Source: Winogradskyella psychrotolerans RS-3
GTDB lineage: Bacteria; Bacteroidota; Bacteroidia; Flavobacteriales; Flavobacteriaceae
DNA: 64,000 nt
Direction: 5' to 3'
Assembly: GCF_000427335.1 (NCBI RefSeq)
Contig: NZ_ATMR01000057.1
Location: 1 to 64,000 of the forward strand
In this document: piece after piece, positions 28,816 to 40,430 of the stretch
Layout: the number at the start of each line of letters is the position of its first letter
Numbering within the stretch: the stretch's first letter is position 1
Notes under the pieces: generated by a model
What the model saw: the letters and a program-made list of their open reading frames with translations, nothing else
What the model was told of the DNA's origin: nothing
The model's database searches: none
Program-made: the position numbers and the translations under genes

Positions 28816-31800
28816 ATGGATTTAACCAAACCAGAGATAATTGAGTCATTAAGGGAGTTTAATAATACGGACGCTAAGTTTCCTGCAGACAAAACAATTG
28901 TAGACTTATTTTTAATACAAGCTAAGAGTACTCCTAACAACATAGCAGTTGTTTTTGGTCCTAAAGAAATAAGTTTTAAAGAATTAGATGCTATTTCTAA
29001 CCAATTCGCAAAATACTTAATAGCTAATCACAATATAAGTTTAAATGACTTTGTCGGTCTAATGATTGAGCGAAGCGAATGGATTGTAATAAGTATTCTT
29101 AGTATACTTAAAGCAGGTGCAGCTTATGTTCCAATTGATATTGAAGCTCCTCTTGTTAGGAAAGAATTTATTAAAAAAGATAGTAATTGTAAATTTACTA
29201 TTGATGATTCAATTATTGAAGATTTTATCAACTCAAAAGAGAAGTATAGTGATAAACTTCAAGCAAACGTAGGATCTACATCTGATGATCTTGCCTATGT
29301 TATGTACACTTCAGGTACCACAGGTAACCCCAAAGGTGTAATGATTAAGCAAATATCTGTTGTTAGTCTTATACTCGGAGAAACTCAAAATTATGGTTTA
29401 GATAGTACAGATAGAATATTACAATTTTCTAACTATTTTTTTGATGCCTCAATAGAACAAATATTCTTAGCATTATTTAATGGTGCTACAACGGTAATTG
29501 TTGATAAGCAAACCATAAAAGATCACGCCGTTACAGATTTTATAAAAAAACATTCTATAACACATCTTAATAGTACACCAAGTTATCTCGAAACTATTGA
29601 AGGCTTATCTGAAATAAAATCACTTAAAAGAATTGTCGCAGGTGGTGAGACATGCTCGTTAACCTTAGCGCAAAAATTAAGCACAATATGTGATTTTTAC
29701 AATGCGTATGGTCTTACAGAAACTACTGTAACCTCGATGTTATACAAATATTCTTCCACTGATAACCATAATACTGTATTAACAATAGGAAAACCCATAC
29801 AAAACACAAAAGTTTACATCTTGTCTAAAGATATGGAAATGTTACCTGTAGGCACTGCAGGTGATTTATACATGTCAGGTATTGGTTTGGCAAAAGGATA
29901 TCTAAACTTGCCAGAACTGACTACAAAAAGCTTTATTGAAAATCCATTTGAGAAAAATGGTCGGATGTATAAAACGGGTGATTTAGCTAAATGGCTTCCT
30001 AGTGGTACTATAGAATTTATAGGAAGAAAAGATGACCAAGTTAAAATTAACGGTTATCGTTTAGAATTAGGTGAAGTAGAAGCGGCAATTAATACACTTC
30101 CAAATATTAAACGTGCCACTGTTATTTCTAGTAATCATACAGGCGAAGCAAAATTAGTAGCGTATATAGAATCTGAAAATACGATAAAAGATTCTAATAG
30201 TGTACGCCATCAACTGTCAGAAATTCTTCCAGAATATATGATACCGTCGCTCATTATGTGGATAGACGATTTTCCTACAACAACAAATGGTAAAGTTGAT
30301 AAAAAGAACTTGCCACTTCCTGAGTTTCAAAGATCTGCGAATGCCCCACTTTTAAGAAAACCTAGAACTAAAATAGAGAAGGATATTACAAAAATTTGGA
30401 GTAAAGCTTTGCACATACCACAGATTGGTATTGACGATAACTTTTTTGAAATGGGAGGTAATTCCCTCTTAACTCAAAAAGTAGCCGTTTTAATAGCAGA
30501 AAATCTTAAAATAAAAGTACCAGTAACAAAGATTTATCAATACCCTACCATTGCAGGACTTGCTAATTTTTTTGAGTTAGACCAGAATAAATCAACATTT
30601 GCACAATCAAAGCGAAAAAATAAGAGACAATCCAATAGTGATATAGCAATTATTGGTATGTCAGGAAGATTTCCAGGAGCTTCTTCAATTAATGAATTAT
30701 GGGAAGTTTTGAGAGATGGCAAAGAAACCATTTCATTTTTTACACCAGAAGAATTAGATAAAAGCATTCCGGAATCGATACGTAATAATCCACTTTACGT
30801 TGGTGCGAGAGGTATTGTGCCTTCAGCAAAAACGTTCGATGCTAAATTTTTTGGACTCAACCCTAAATTGGCATCTGCTATGGATCCTCAGCAGCGATTA
30901 TTTCTAGAGATATCATGGGAAGCATTAGAACAATCTGGATATTTGCCAAATCTTTATGATGGTAAAATTGGTGTATTTGCAGGTGTTTATATCAACACAT
31001 ATTTTCTTAATAATGTATTTCCGAACAAAGAGTTGATGAGTCAAATCGGGGAAGTACAGGCCAATACAACTAATGACAAAGACTACATTGCAACACGTAC
31101 AGCATACCATTTAAATTTAAAAGGACCAGCGGTAAGTGTGCATTCGGCATGTTCCACGTCTTCATTAGCAATTGCTCAGGCTGTAGAATCTATACGTAAC
31201 GGGCAATGTGATGTTGCTTTAGCTGGTGGATCTAGTGTAACGTCTCCGATGTATAGCGGACACTTATATCAAGAAGGTTCAATGTTAAGTTCTAACGGAC
31301 AGTGTAGATCTTTTGATGCCAATGGTACAGGAACTATGTTTTGTGATGGTGCTGGTGTGGTACTTCTTAAAAGCTTAGAGGATGCAAAACGAGATGGAGA
31401 TATAATCCATGGCGTTATAAAAGGAATAGGTGTTAATAACGATGGAAGTGATAAAGGGAGTTTTACAGCTCCAAGTGTAGAAGGGCAAGCAGGTGCAATA
31501 AACAGTGCGCTACTAGATGCTGATGTTAAACCTTCTCAGGTAAGTTATATAGAAGCACACGGAACAGCGACTCCTTTAGGTGACCCTATTGAGATTGAAG
31601 GTCTTCGTTTAGCTTTTGGAGATCAAGAATCCGATGGCTATTGCGCAGTAGGTTCAATTAAAAGTAATATAGGACACCTTACTGCAGCGGCTGGTGTAGC
31701 AGGAATAATTAAGACGATTTTAGCAATGAAGTATCGTCAGATTCCTGCTTCTTTAGGGTTTGAGAATCCTAATCCATCCATAGAATTTGAAAACAGCCCA

Positions 31801-34800
31801 TTTTTTGTTAATAATAAACTGAGACCTTGGGAATCTGAAACTCCAAGAATTGCAGGAGTGAGCTCTTTTGGAGTTGGTGGTACAAATGTGCATATTGTTC
31901 TAGAAGAATATGAAGCCAAAGAAAAAGAAACAGACTCAGGCAGGCCTTTGCAACTACTGACATGGTCTGCTAAATCACAAAACAGTCAAGAGGGCTACCA
32001 AAAGGCGTTAGGTGATTATGTAAAAACGAATCCAGAAATAGCGCTTGCTGATATAGCATATTCTTTAAATGAAACAAGAGATGTCTTTCAACATCGCAGT
32101 TTTGCTATAGCAGGTAATGATGCTATCAAAGCTAGTAATTTGTTGAGTTCCGAGGATTCTAAAGCTGTTAAAAGCAATACATTGAAGGTTATTCCTGGTG
32201 AAGTAGCATTTTTATTTCCAGGTCAAGGTTCACAATACTTGCAAATGGGTAAAGCGCTTTATGATAGGGAAACTGTTTTTAGAGAAGCTGTAGATCATTG
32301 TGCTGAGCTTCTAGAAAAAGAATTAAAATTAGACATAAGGAAAATTATATATCCAGATGTCAATAGTAGTGATGCCGAATTACAATTAAAGGATACTAAA
32401 TTTACCCAACCTGCATTATTTGTTATAGAATATGCACTTTCACAACTTTGGATGAGTTGGGGAATTAAACCGACATTACTTTGTGGACATAGTATTGGCG
32501 AATTTGTTGCGGCTCATTTAGCGGGTATTTTCACTTTGGAAGATGCATTACACTTAATAACCGTTCGTGGAAAATTGGTAAGTGAGTTACCTGGCGGAAG
32601 TATGTTATCGGTACGTACAAATATTGAAAGTCTCGAAGGTTTAATTCCAGATACATTATCAATTGCAGCTATAAACTCCGATCGCTTAATTGTTATTTCA
32701 GGACCTGATAAAGATGTAGAGGATTTTGCAAAAGTCTTAAATGATAAAAGTATTGCAAATATGCTTTTACTAACAAGTCATGCTTTTCATTCTACAATGA
32801 TGGACCCTGTTTTAGGAGCTTTTGAGGAAGAGGTGAAAAAGGTGACTTTAAGCGTGCCGCGTTTACCAATTGTATCTACGGTAACAGGAGATTGGCTTAC
32901 CGATGCAGAAGCAACAAGTTCTACATATTGGACGAACCATTTAAGAGAAGCTGTAAACTTTTCTGGCGCTATGGAAACGGTTTTAGGCTTAGAAGATCCT
33001 GTTTTATTAGAGATGGGGCCTGGTCGTGCATTAACAACCTTGTCTATGCAAAAGAAAGGGTTAAAATCCTTAGCTTCTATCGCTAGTTTAACTATTCCAA
33101 AGGAAGGCGAAAACGCTTACCATACCGTATTATCTGCGTTAGGGGATTTATGGTTGAATGGTATAGAACCTAATTGGAAATCTTTTTATGATGGCCAAGC
33201 TAGACAAAAAGTTTGGTTGCCTTCTTATGTGTTTGATCGTAAGCCTTGTTGGTTAGACCCTCCAGTGGTAGATACTACGGTTAATGCTGTTACAGATATT
33301 AATACCGTTACAAGTAATATCGAAATTGAAGAAAATATAATTATTGACCCCATACCGAATATCAATACTAAGATTATGAGAAAGCCTTTACTTCTTAAAA
33401 GAATAGCAGATATCATTGAAGATAACTCAGGAATTGAAATTGAAGATAATGAAGCAAATCAGAGCTTTTTAGAACTTGGTCTCGATTCACTCGTTCTAAC
33501 ACAAATGGCTATAACGTGCAAAAATGAATTTAATGTACCTATAACATTCAGACAACTTAATGATGAATTTGGGTCACCTAATTTACTGGCGGAACATTTA
33601 GATAACGTATTGCCAGCGGAAGCTTATGCGCCAGTACAACAACAACAACAACAACAACAAGTACAGCAGCAAGCACCAATTCAACAGTCAGCACCAAGTG
33701 CCAATACCATACAAAATACTTATGTGGCACCTCAAGCAGGTCAAAATCCGGCATTGAACCTTATTGCGCAACAATTGCAGCTTTTAGGTCAACAACTGCA
33801 ATTACTTCAGGGAGATGGAAATAATATTCCTGCGCCGGCACCAGCTCTTTTAAATACACCTAGGGCTGAAGTAAAAAGTACGACCACGACTGTATCGCCT
33901 TTAGTTAGCTCTAACGATGATATTAGAACAGAAGAAGAAAAGAAAGAACATCAAAAACCTTTTGGAGCATCTCCTAAAATAGATAAACAATCTTCAGGAT
34001 TAAGTAAAGAGCAAAGTTTGTTTTTAAAGAACTTAACGACGAGTTATAATGCTAAAACGGCCAAGAGTAAAGCTTATGCTCAACACCATCGTTCCAAAAT
34101 GGCTGATCCAAGAGTTGTCTCTGGTTTTAAACCATTAACTAAAGAGTTGGTTTATCCGTTGGTTATCGAAAAATCGTCAGGCAATAAACTTTGGGATTTA
34201 GATGGCAATGAATATATGGATATCTTAAATGGTTTTGGGGCCTGTTTATTTGGTCATCAACCCGATTTTATAAAAGAAGCTTTACACCACCAAATTGAAC
34301 AAGGTTTTGAGGTTGGTCCTCAACATCCATTAGCTGGTGAGGTTTGTGAATTGCTTTGTGAATTTACAGGTCATGATCGTGCAGCTTTATGTAACACAGG
34401 CTCAGAAGCGGTATTAGGTGCCATGCGTATTGCAAGAACTGTAACAGGTCGCTCACTTATTGTAGCGTTTTCTAGTTCTTATCATGGTATTAATGATGAG
34501 GTTATTGTGAGAGGGTCCAAAAAATTAAGAACATTCCCAGCAGCTCCAGGGATTCTTCCAGGTGCTGTTCAGAATATGTTAATCTTAGATTATGGAACTG
34601 AAGAAAGTTTAGCGATCATCAAAGAGCGTGCTCACGAAATAGCAGCAGTACTTGTAGAGCCAGTACAAAGTCGTAGACCAGAATTTCAACCGATTGATTT
34701 CTTAAAAGAAGTAAGAGAAATTACTACAGCATCTGAGACAGTTCTAATTTTTGATGAAATTATAACCGGATTTAGGATGCATCCAGGTGGAGCGCAAGCG

Positions 34801-35514
34801 ATATTTGGTATTAGGGCAGATGTAGCAACTTACGGTAAAGTTATCGGTGGCGGAATGTCTATAGGTGCTATATGTGGTAAAAGAAAGTACATGGATGCAT
34901 TAGATGGTGGTTTCTGGAAATTTGGAGACGATTCTTTCCCCGAAATAGGAGTCACTTATTTCGCAGGTACATTTGTGCGTCATCCTTTGGCTTTAGCTGC
35001 AGCAAGAGCATCATTAAATCACTTTAAAAATAAAGGAATTGCGCTTCAAGACGGTTTGGCAGCATTAACAGAGCGCTTAGCTACAGAACTTAATGGATAC
35101 TTCAAAAATAATAGTCTTCCTATAGAAATAACCTATTATCGTTCTTTGTGGAGGCTTAAATTTTTAGAAGAGATTCCTTATTCTGAGTTGTTTTTTGTAC
35201 TAATGAGGGAAAAAGGATTCCATATTTGGGATGGCTTTCCATGTTATATGACAGAAGCATTTTCTGAAGATGATATCGATAAGTTAATTAGGAATATCGT
35301 TTTAAGTATCGAAGAGCTTATTGCTGTTGGAATTTTTCACTCCGAGTTAAGTGGTCATAATGGTGCTAAGGTAGATGCTCATAATTATTCGACTATAGAA
35401 TTAAATAATCCTCCAGTTTCTAACGCGCGTTTAGGAATTGATGATAATGGTAACCCAGCCTGGTTTGTTAAAGATGAAAAGAATGAAGGAGAATTTCTTC
35501 GTATAGAATTATAA
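28816..35514 (+). CDS. hybrid NRPS-PKS-aminotransferase megasynthase (A-PCP-KS-AT-ACP-AMT)
   Basis: 2232 aa. A domain about 10-505 (YTSGTTGNPKG, AYGLTET, YKTGD, NGKVDK). PCP near 525-590 (MGGNSLL). KS about 608-1035 with Cys in HSACSTSS near 779 and His in EAHGTATPLGD and NIGHL. AT about 1130-1420 with GHSIGE near 1222 and HAFH near 1321, the malonyl-type signature. ACP near 1525-1600 (GLDSL). A poly-Gln/Pro linker from 1607, then a class III PLP aminotransferase about 1720-2200, with GSEAV near 1861 and the PLP lysine in YGKVIGGG near 2008. The order follows MycA/iturin-type modules that make beta-amino acids. No KR, DH or starter C domain is present. Confidence 0.9.
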   Translation: MDLTKPEIIESLREFNNTDAKFPADKTIVDLFLIQAKSTPNNIAVVFGPKEISFKELDAISNQFAKYLIANHNISLNDFVGLMIERSEWIVISILSILKAGAAYVPIDIEAPLVRKEFIKKDSNCKFTIDDSIIEDFINSKEKYSDKLQANVGSTSDDLAYVMYTSGTTGNPKGVMIKQISVVSLILGETQNYGLDSTDRILQFSNYFFDASIEQIFLALFNGATTVIVDKQTIKDHAVTDFIKKHSITHLNSTPSYLETIEGLSEIKSLKRIVAGGETCSLTLAQKLSTICDFYNAYGLTETTVTSMLYKYSSTDNHNTVLTIGKPIQNTKVYILSKDMEMLPVGTAGDLYMSGIGLAKGYLNLPELTTKSFIENPFEKNGRMYKTGDLAKWLPSGTIEFIGRKDDQVKINGYRLELGEVEAAINTLPNIKRATVISSNHTGEAKLVAYIESENTIKDSNSVRHQLSEILPEYMIPSLIMWIDDFPTTTNGKVDKKNLPLPEFQRSANAPLLRKPRTKIEKDITKIWSKALHIPQIGIDDNFFEMGGNSLLTQKVAVLIAENLKIKVPVTKIYQYPTIAGLANFFELDQNKSTFAQSKRKNKRQSNSDIAIIGMSGRFPGASSINELWEVLRDGKETISFFTPEELDKSIPESIRNNPLYVGARGIVPSAKTFDAKFFGLNPKLASAMDPQQRLFLEISWEALEQSGYLPNLYDGKIGVFAGVYINTYFLNNVFPNKELMSQIGEVQANTTNDKDYIATRTAYHLNLKGPAVSVHSACSTSSLAIAQAVESIRNGQCDVALAGGSSVTSPMYSGHLYQEGSMLSSNGQCRSFDANGTGTMFCDGAGVVLLKSLEDAKRDGDIIHGVIKGIGVNNDGSDKGSFTAPSVEGQAGAINSALLDADVKPSQVSYIEAHGTATPLGDPIEIEGLRLAFGDQESDGYCAVGSIKSNIGHLTAAAGVAGIIKTILAMKYRQIPASLGFENPNPSIEFENSPFFVNNKLRPWESETPRIAGVSSFGVGGTNVHIVLEEYEAKEKETDSGRPLQLLTWSAKSQNSQEGYQKALGDYVKTNPEIALADIAYSLNETRDVFQHRSFAIAGNDAIKASNLLSSEDSKAVKSNTLKVIPGEVAFLFPGQGSQYLQMGKALYDRETVFREAVDHCAELLEKELKLDIRKIIYPDVNSSDAELQLKDTKFTQPALFVIEYALSQLWMSWGIKPTLLCGHSIGEFVAAHLAGIFTLEDALHLITVRGKLVSELPGGSMLSVRTNIESLEGLIPDTLSIAAINSDRLIVISGPDKDVEDFAKVLNDKSIANMLLLTSHAFHSTMMDPVLGAFEEEVKKVTLSVPRLPIVSTVTGDWLTDAEATSSTYWTNHLREAVNFSGAMETVLGLEDPVLLEMGPGRALTTLSMQKKGLKSLASIASLTIPKEGENAYHTVLSALGDLWLNGIEPNWKSFYDGQARQKVWLPSYVFDRKPCWLDPPVVDTTVNAVTDINTVTSNIEIEENIIIDPIPNINTKIMRKPLLLKRIADIIEDNSGIEIEDNEANQSFLELGLDSLVLTQMAITCKNEFNVPITFRQLNDEFGSPNLLAEHLDNVLPAEAYAPVQQQQQQQQVQQQAPIQQSAPSANTIQNTYVAPQAGQNPALNLIAQQLQLLGQQLQLLQGDGNNIPAPAPALLNTPRAEVKSTTTTVSPLVSSNDDIRTEEEKKEHQKPFGASPKIDKQSSGLSKEQSLFLKNLTTSYNAKTAKSKAYAQHHRSKMADPRVVSGFKPLTKELVYPLVIEKSSGNKLWDLDGNEYMDILNGFGACLFGHQPDFIKEALHHQIEQGFEVGPQHPLAGEVCELLCEFTGHDRAALCNTGSEAVLGAMRIARTVTGRSLIVAFSSSYHGINDEVIVRGSKKLRTFPAAPGILPGAVQNMLILDYGTEESLAIIKERAHEIAAVLVEPVQSRRPEFQPIDFLKEVREITTASETVLIFDEIITGFRMHPGGAQAIFGIRADVATYGKVIGGGMSIGAICGKRKYMDALDGGFWKFGDDSFPEIGVTYFAGTFVRHPLALAAARASLNHFKNKGIALQDGLAALTERLATELNGYFKNNSLPIEITYYRSLWRLKFLEEIPYSELFFVLMREKGFHIWDGFPCYMTEAFSEDDIDKLIRNIVLSIEELIAVGIFHSELSGHNGAKVDAHNYSTIELNNPPVSNARLGIDDNGNPAWFVKDEKNEGEFLRIEL

Positions 35515-35556
35515 GAGATAGAATTTAAATAATACGCCCAACCCGTTTTATAAAAA

Positions 35557-38500
35557 ATGATTTTACAACCAACTGATACTATAAATAAAAAAGCATTCAA
35601 TCCTTTTGATGGACCAAAAGTTGAAAAGGTCATCTACGCTACCCAATCGCAAGCTGAAATTTGGATTGGTTGCAGATTGGGAGGTGAGGATGCTAATAGA
35701 TCCTATAACGAGTCTGTTTCTATAGTTTTAAATGGTGAGTTAGATAGTTCAGCATTAGAGGACGCTATTAGCCAGTTGGTTAAGAGGCATGAGTCCTTGC
35801 GTGCTATATTTAGTACTGATGGACGTTTTATGACTGTCTTAGAAGAGGTGACTATTCCTTTAGATTTTAATGATATTTCTCATCTTACTGATTCCGAAAA
35901 AAAGAATAAAGTTGCTCAGTATATTTTAGCAGATGCTAATAAAGTTTTTGATTTAGTAAGTGGACCATTATTGAGAGCAGGATTGATTAGATTAAACAAA
36001 AATGAATATCAATTAGTATTAACCGCACATCATATAATATGCGATGGTTGGTCTACTGGTATTATGATCGAAGAATTGGGGTTGTTGTATTCTTCAAATG
36101 TATCTAGCGAGAATCTAAAAATTCCAGATCCCATACCATATAGTGACTATGCAGATGAACACCAGCAGTTTTTAATTAGTGAGGCATTTCGTGACACAGA
36201 ACAATTTTGGCTAAAGCAGTATCAGCCTAATGTACCAGAGCTAAATATGCCAACGGATTTTCCAAGACCTGAGGTACGGAATTATAAAAGTGATCGTCTA
36301 GATTTTCCTTTAAATAGTGATTTATTAGCTAAGCTTAAAAAAACAGGTGTACGAGTTGGCAGTAGTTTTGTAACTACTTTAATGACTGCTTTTGAATTGT
36401 TTCTATGTAAACAAACAGGGCAGAGTGATATTGTTTTAGGTTTGCCTGCAGCCGGACAAGCAGTCACAGGGAAAACACAATTAATAGGACATTGTGTTAA
36501 TTTATTACCATTACGAAGTAAAGTTGTTTTAGATCAGCCATTTAATGCCTATCTAAAAAATCGCAAATCTTTAATGTTTGATGCCTACGATCATCAACAA
36601 TTAAGTTTTGGTCAACTACTTCAAAAATTGCCTATTGCAAGAGACCCTTCTCGTATTCCATTAGTACCCGTTGTCTTTAATATTGATATGGGGATGAGCA
36701 ATCAAGTTTTTTTAAAAATTTGACGTTTAAATTAAAGGCTAACCCTAGAACGTATGAAGCTTTTGAAATATTTTTAAATGCGAGTGGTTCAGAAGATGAT
36801 TTTGTTTTAGAATGGCAATATAATGCATCTCTTTTTACAGGGGCTACAATTAAAAAAATGATGAATTCTCTAGAGGATATCATAGAAAAAATTGTAGAAA
36901 ATCCAGAAAACTCTATTTCGGATATAATTAAAACGGATGACACTGATTATAAAAAACTAAATGCTACAGTTAGCTCATATTCTGATTTACCATTACATGA
37001 GTTACTGATAAAACAAGCTCAAAAATTTCATAATAAAAAGGCTTTAAAATTTACAGATACTGAGATTTCATATAGAGATTTAGAGCTACAAGTAAATCAA
37101 TTAGCACACAGTCTAAAGTCAAAAGGAATAGCTAAAGGTGATTTCGTAGGTGTTTGTTTACCGCGTTCTATAGAACTTGTGGTAACCTTGTTGGCTATTA
37201 TGAAATGCGGAGCAGCGTACCTGCCGTTAGATCCAAATTATCCTAATGATCGTTTAAATTTTATGATAAACGACTCTGAAGCCAAAGTTTTAATAACAAC
37301 ACAAGCATTTTCTTCAAAATTAGAAACAACAGCATTAACACTATTAATAGAAGACTTATTTTCAAATTTAAATGAATTCTCGGAAGATTTATTAAATGTT
37401 GAGGTTAATCAAAATGATATAGCATACTTACTTTATACATCTGGTTCTACAGGAAAACCAAAGGGAGTACAAGTTTCTCATAAAAATTTAGTTAATTTCT
37501 TAAGTAGCATGGCCAAAGAGCCTGGCATTAAGGAATCTGATAGATTATTATCAATAACAACTATTTCCTTTGATATTGCCGGTTTAGAATTATTTCTTCC
37601 ACTTTTTAAAGGAGCTGAATTAATTATTTCTGATGATGATACAGCAAAGGATGGTCGTTTAATGTTAGATCTTCTTAAAAAAGAAAATATTACCATGATG
37701 CAGGCAACACCTACAACATGGCAAATGCTATTAGATTCTGGATGGGAAACTGCTTTTCCTTTAAAGGCATTATGTGGAGGAGAATCTTTACCTCTGGCTT
37801 TAGCAAAAAAGCTTCTAAACAAGGTTGATGAACTTTGGAATGTGTATGGCCCAACGGAAACTACAATTTGGTCTGCCGTAAAACAAATTAAAGCGGATGA
37901 TGATTTAATTACTATCGGTAAACCTATAGCTAATACGCAACTGTATTTACTTAATGACCAAAACATGTTAGTAAGTCCTGGTGCGATTGGAGAGTTATGT
38001 ATTGCAGGAGATGGTGTTTCTATGGGGTATTGGAAGCGATCAGATTTAACAGCGGAAAAATTTATTCCAAATCCATTTGAAACGACTTCAAATAAAATAT
38101 TATATCGTACAGGAGATTTAGGAAAATTACTTCATACTGGAGAGATTTTGTGTTTAGGACGTATAGACGATCAAGTAAAAATAAGAGGACATCGTATTGA
38201 GTTAGGCGAAATAGAGGAGGTTATGAATACATTAGAAGATATAGAATCTTCGGTTGTAATGATGGATGGAGAACAATTAAAAGCATTTGTTGTAGCAAAT
38301 GAATCCTTTAATCCTTCAGAGAATTCAGATCAAAAATGGAAAGCCAATTTAAAAGGGTTGTTACCGTCACATATGGTTCCTCAGATAATTATCCTTATTG
38401 ATGAGTTTCCTACAACATTAAACGGTAAAATTGATCGTAAAACTTTATTAAAAAATTCAACACGATCTTTAGATAACTCACATCAACATACGGCTCCCAG

Positions 38501-39544
38501 AACAATTGTTGAGCAATTAGTTGCGGATATATGGGAAGACTGTTTAAAGATTAAAAACATTAGTATTTATAGTAACTTTTTTGAGCTTGGGGGACATTCA
38601 TTAATTGCGGTACGGGTAATGTCACTTTTAGAAAAGGAAACAGGAAAAAGATTACCACTAGCAGCGTTAATGACACATTCTACAATTGAGAAATTGGCGC
38701 TTTATCTAGATATGGATCAAAATTCTATAACATGGAATTCATTAGTACCTATACAGCCAAAAGGAAAAAAGAACCATTGTACTTGGTGCATGGAGCAGAT
38801 CATAATGTGATGATATTTAAATTGTTATCTAATAATTTAGATGCGGATCAACCTGTATATGGTCTTCAAGCTAAAGGTCTTAATGGAATAGATGAACCAC
38901 TAGGTACAGTTGAAGAAATGGCAGCACATTATATTTCAGAAATCCTTAAATCTAATCCTAAAGGACCTTATACTTTAGCGGGTTATTCCTTTGGTGGTGT
39001 GATTGCTTTTGAAATGGCAAGACAATTATTAGCACAAAATAAAGACGTTAAACGAGTCGTATTATTAGATAGTTATGTATATCCAAATTATTACAGTTCT
39101 AATATTACTGCAAAGAAAATAGCTAAGACTAAATATAGAATGGCAATGGTTGTTTTTATGACTAAAACAATGTTTAGTAGTAAGGCAAATTTTGATCGAA
39201 GAATTCAATTGTTTAAAGATGGTATTAAAAACACCTATTTAAAGCTAAAATTAGGAAAAGAAAATCAGCATAAGCTTGTGAATAGTTGGCCATATAAATT
39301 AGATCAGATGCACAACAAAGCCGTAGATAGTTATCAAATTCTACCACTAGATATTAAAGTAGATTTATTGAGAGTAGCTGAGAATGACATTTTTTACGCA
39401 CATGATACAGAGTTGTTAGGTTGGCGACCAATAGCCACCAAAGGTGTTAATAAGCATGAAATACCAGGAAATCATATCAACATGCTTTCACCACCAAACG
39501 ATAAAAAATTAGGTCGGATCTTACAAAATATATTAGATAGTTGA
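35557..39544 (+). CDS. NRPS termination module C-A-PCP-TE (two frameshifts as read)
   Basis: About 1329 aa after joining three frames. C domain about 15-430 with HHIICDGWS; A domain about 455-950 (YTSGSTGKPKG, VYGPTETT, YRTGD, NGKIDR); PCP with LGGHSLI; TE with GYSFGGV. The first break is a seven-T run (36707-36713), the second a six-A run (38765-38770); one extra base in each restores VFFKNLTFKLK and PKGKKEPLYLVHG. The A-domain pocket reads D-I-L-Q-A-C-V-I-W-K, close to the glycine code DILQLGLIWK. The C domain should accept the aminated chain from the upstream AMT. TE releases the product. Confidence 0.85.
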
Positions 39545-39545
39545 T

Positions 39546-40430
39546 ATGAAAACATCTGAAGAATATAACTTATTGAAAGCTTCAGATATTCCTTATTGTG
39601 ATGATGAGGTTACTTTCTATTCTTTAGTTCCTTTACAACCGAAAGGCCATAAAGCTCCACTTTTTATAGTTCATGGAGCCGATTATAATGTTTCAAAATT
39701 TAATAATCTAGCTAAAAATTTAGATGCAGATCAACCCGTCTATGCTTTGCAAGCTAGAGGAATCAAAGGAGATGTACGTCCTCATGAAACAGTAGAGGAG
39801 ATGGCCTCTAGTTATATTTCAGAAATCAAATATATAAATCAAGAAAAACCATTTGCTTTGGCAGGCTTTTCATTTGGTGGGATCATTGCTTTTGAAATGG
39901 TTAAACAGTTAAAAGACTCTGAGATAAATGTAAAAGGTTTATTTCTATTTGATAGTTATGTTTATCCTACGTATTACTGTTCAGATCCTTCTAAGAAGAA
40001 AGTAGTTTCCATCCTATATAATATAGGACAGTTAAGTTTTATGGGGCTTAACATGTTTAGCAGTATCGCTAATTTTAAACGTAGGGTTTATTTATTGAAA
40101 CTAAAATTTCAAGGCTTGCTTTTAAAATTAAAGTATGGTCGTGAACAACAATATCAGTTGCAGTTTAGTCGCTCTTCAAAAATTGATGAGTTACACAGTT
40201 TGGCTTATATTAGGTATCATATAATTCCACAAAATATAAGAGTAAATTTATTCTGGTCGAGCAAGAAATTATATTTTACTCATGATTATAATTATTTAGG
40301 TTGGAAAAATATAAGTTTGCAAGGAATTAATAAACATATATTACCTGGCAATCATTCTGAAATGTTTTTATCTCCTGTCGTTGAAGAATTCGGTAAAAAG
40401 TTACAAATACTTTTAGATAATGAAGATTAA
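39546..40430 (+). CDS. stand-alone thioesterase, paralogue of the NRPS TE domain
   Basis: 294 aa alpha/beta hydrolase with nucleophile motif GFSFGG and a terminal GNH segment for the catalytic His. It matches the preceding TE domain from end to end: HGADYNV against HGADHNV, LDADQPVYALQARGIKG against LDADQPVYGLQAKGLNG, DSYVYPTYY against DSYVYPNYY. Even the linker SLVPLQPKG is retained, so it arose by tandem duplication of TE. A type II editing role or a second release step is possible. It starts two bases after the upstream stop. Confidence 0.8.
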   Translation: MKTSEEYNLLKASDIPYCDDEVTFYSLVPLQPKGHKAPLFIVHGADYNVSKFNNLAKNLDADQPVYALQARGIKGDVRPHETVEEMASSYISEIKYINQEKPFALAGFSFGGIIAFEMVKQLKDSEINVKGLFLFDSYVYPTYYCSDPSKKKVVSILYNIGQLSFMGLNMFSSIANFKRRVYLLKLKFQGLLLKLKYGREQQYQLQFSRSSKIDELHSLAYIRYHIIPQNIRVNLFWSSKKLYFTHDYNYLGWKNISLQGINKHILPGNHSEMFLSPVVEEFGKKLQILLDNED

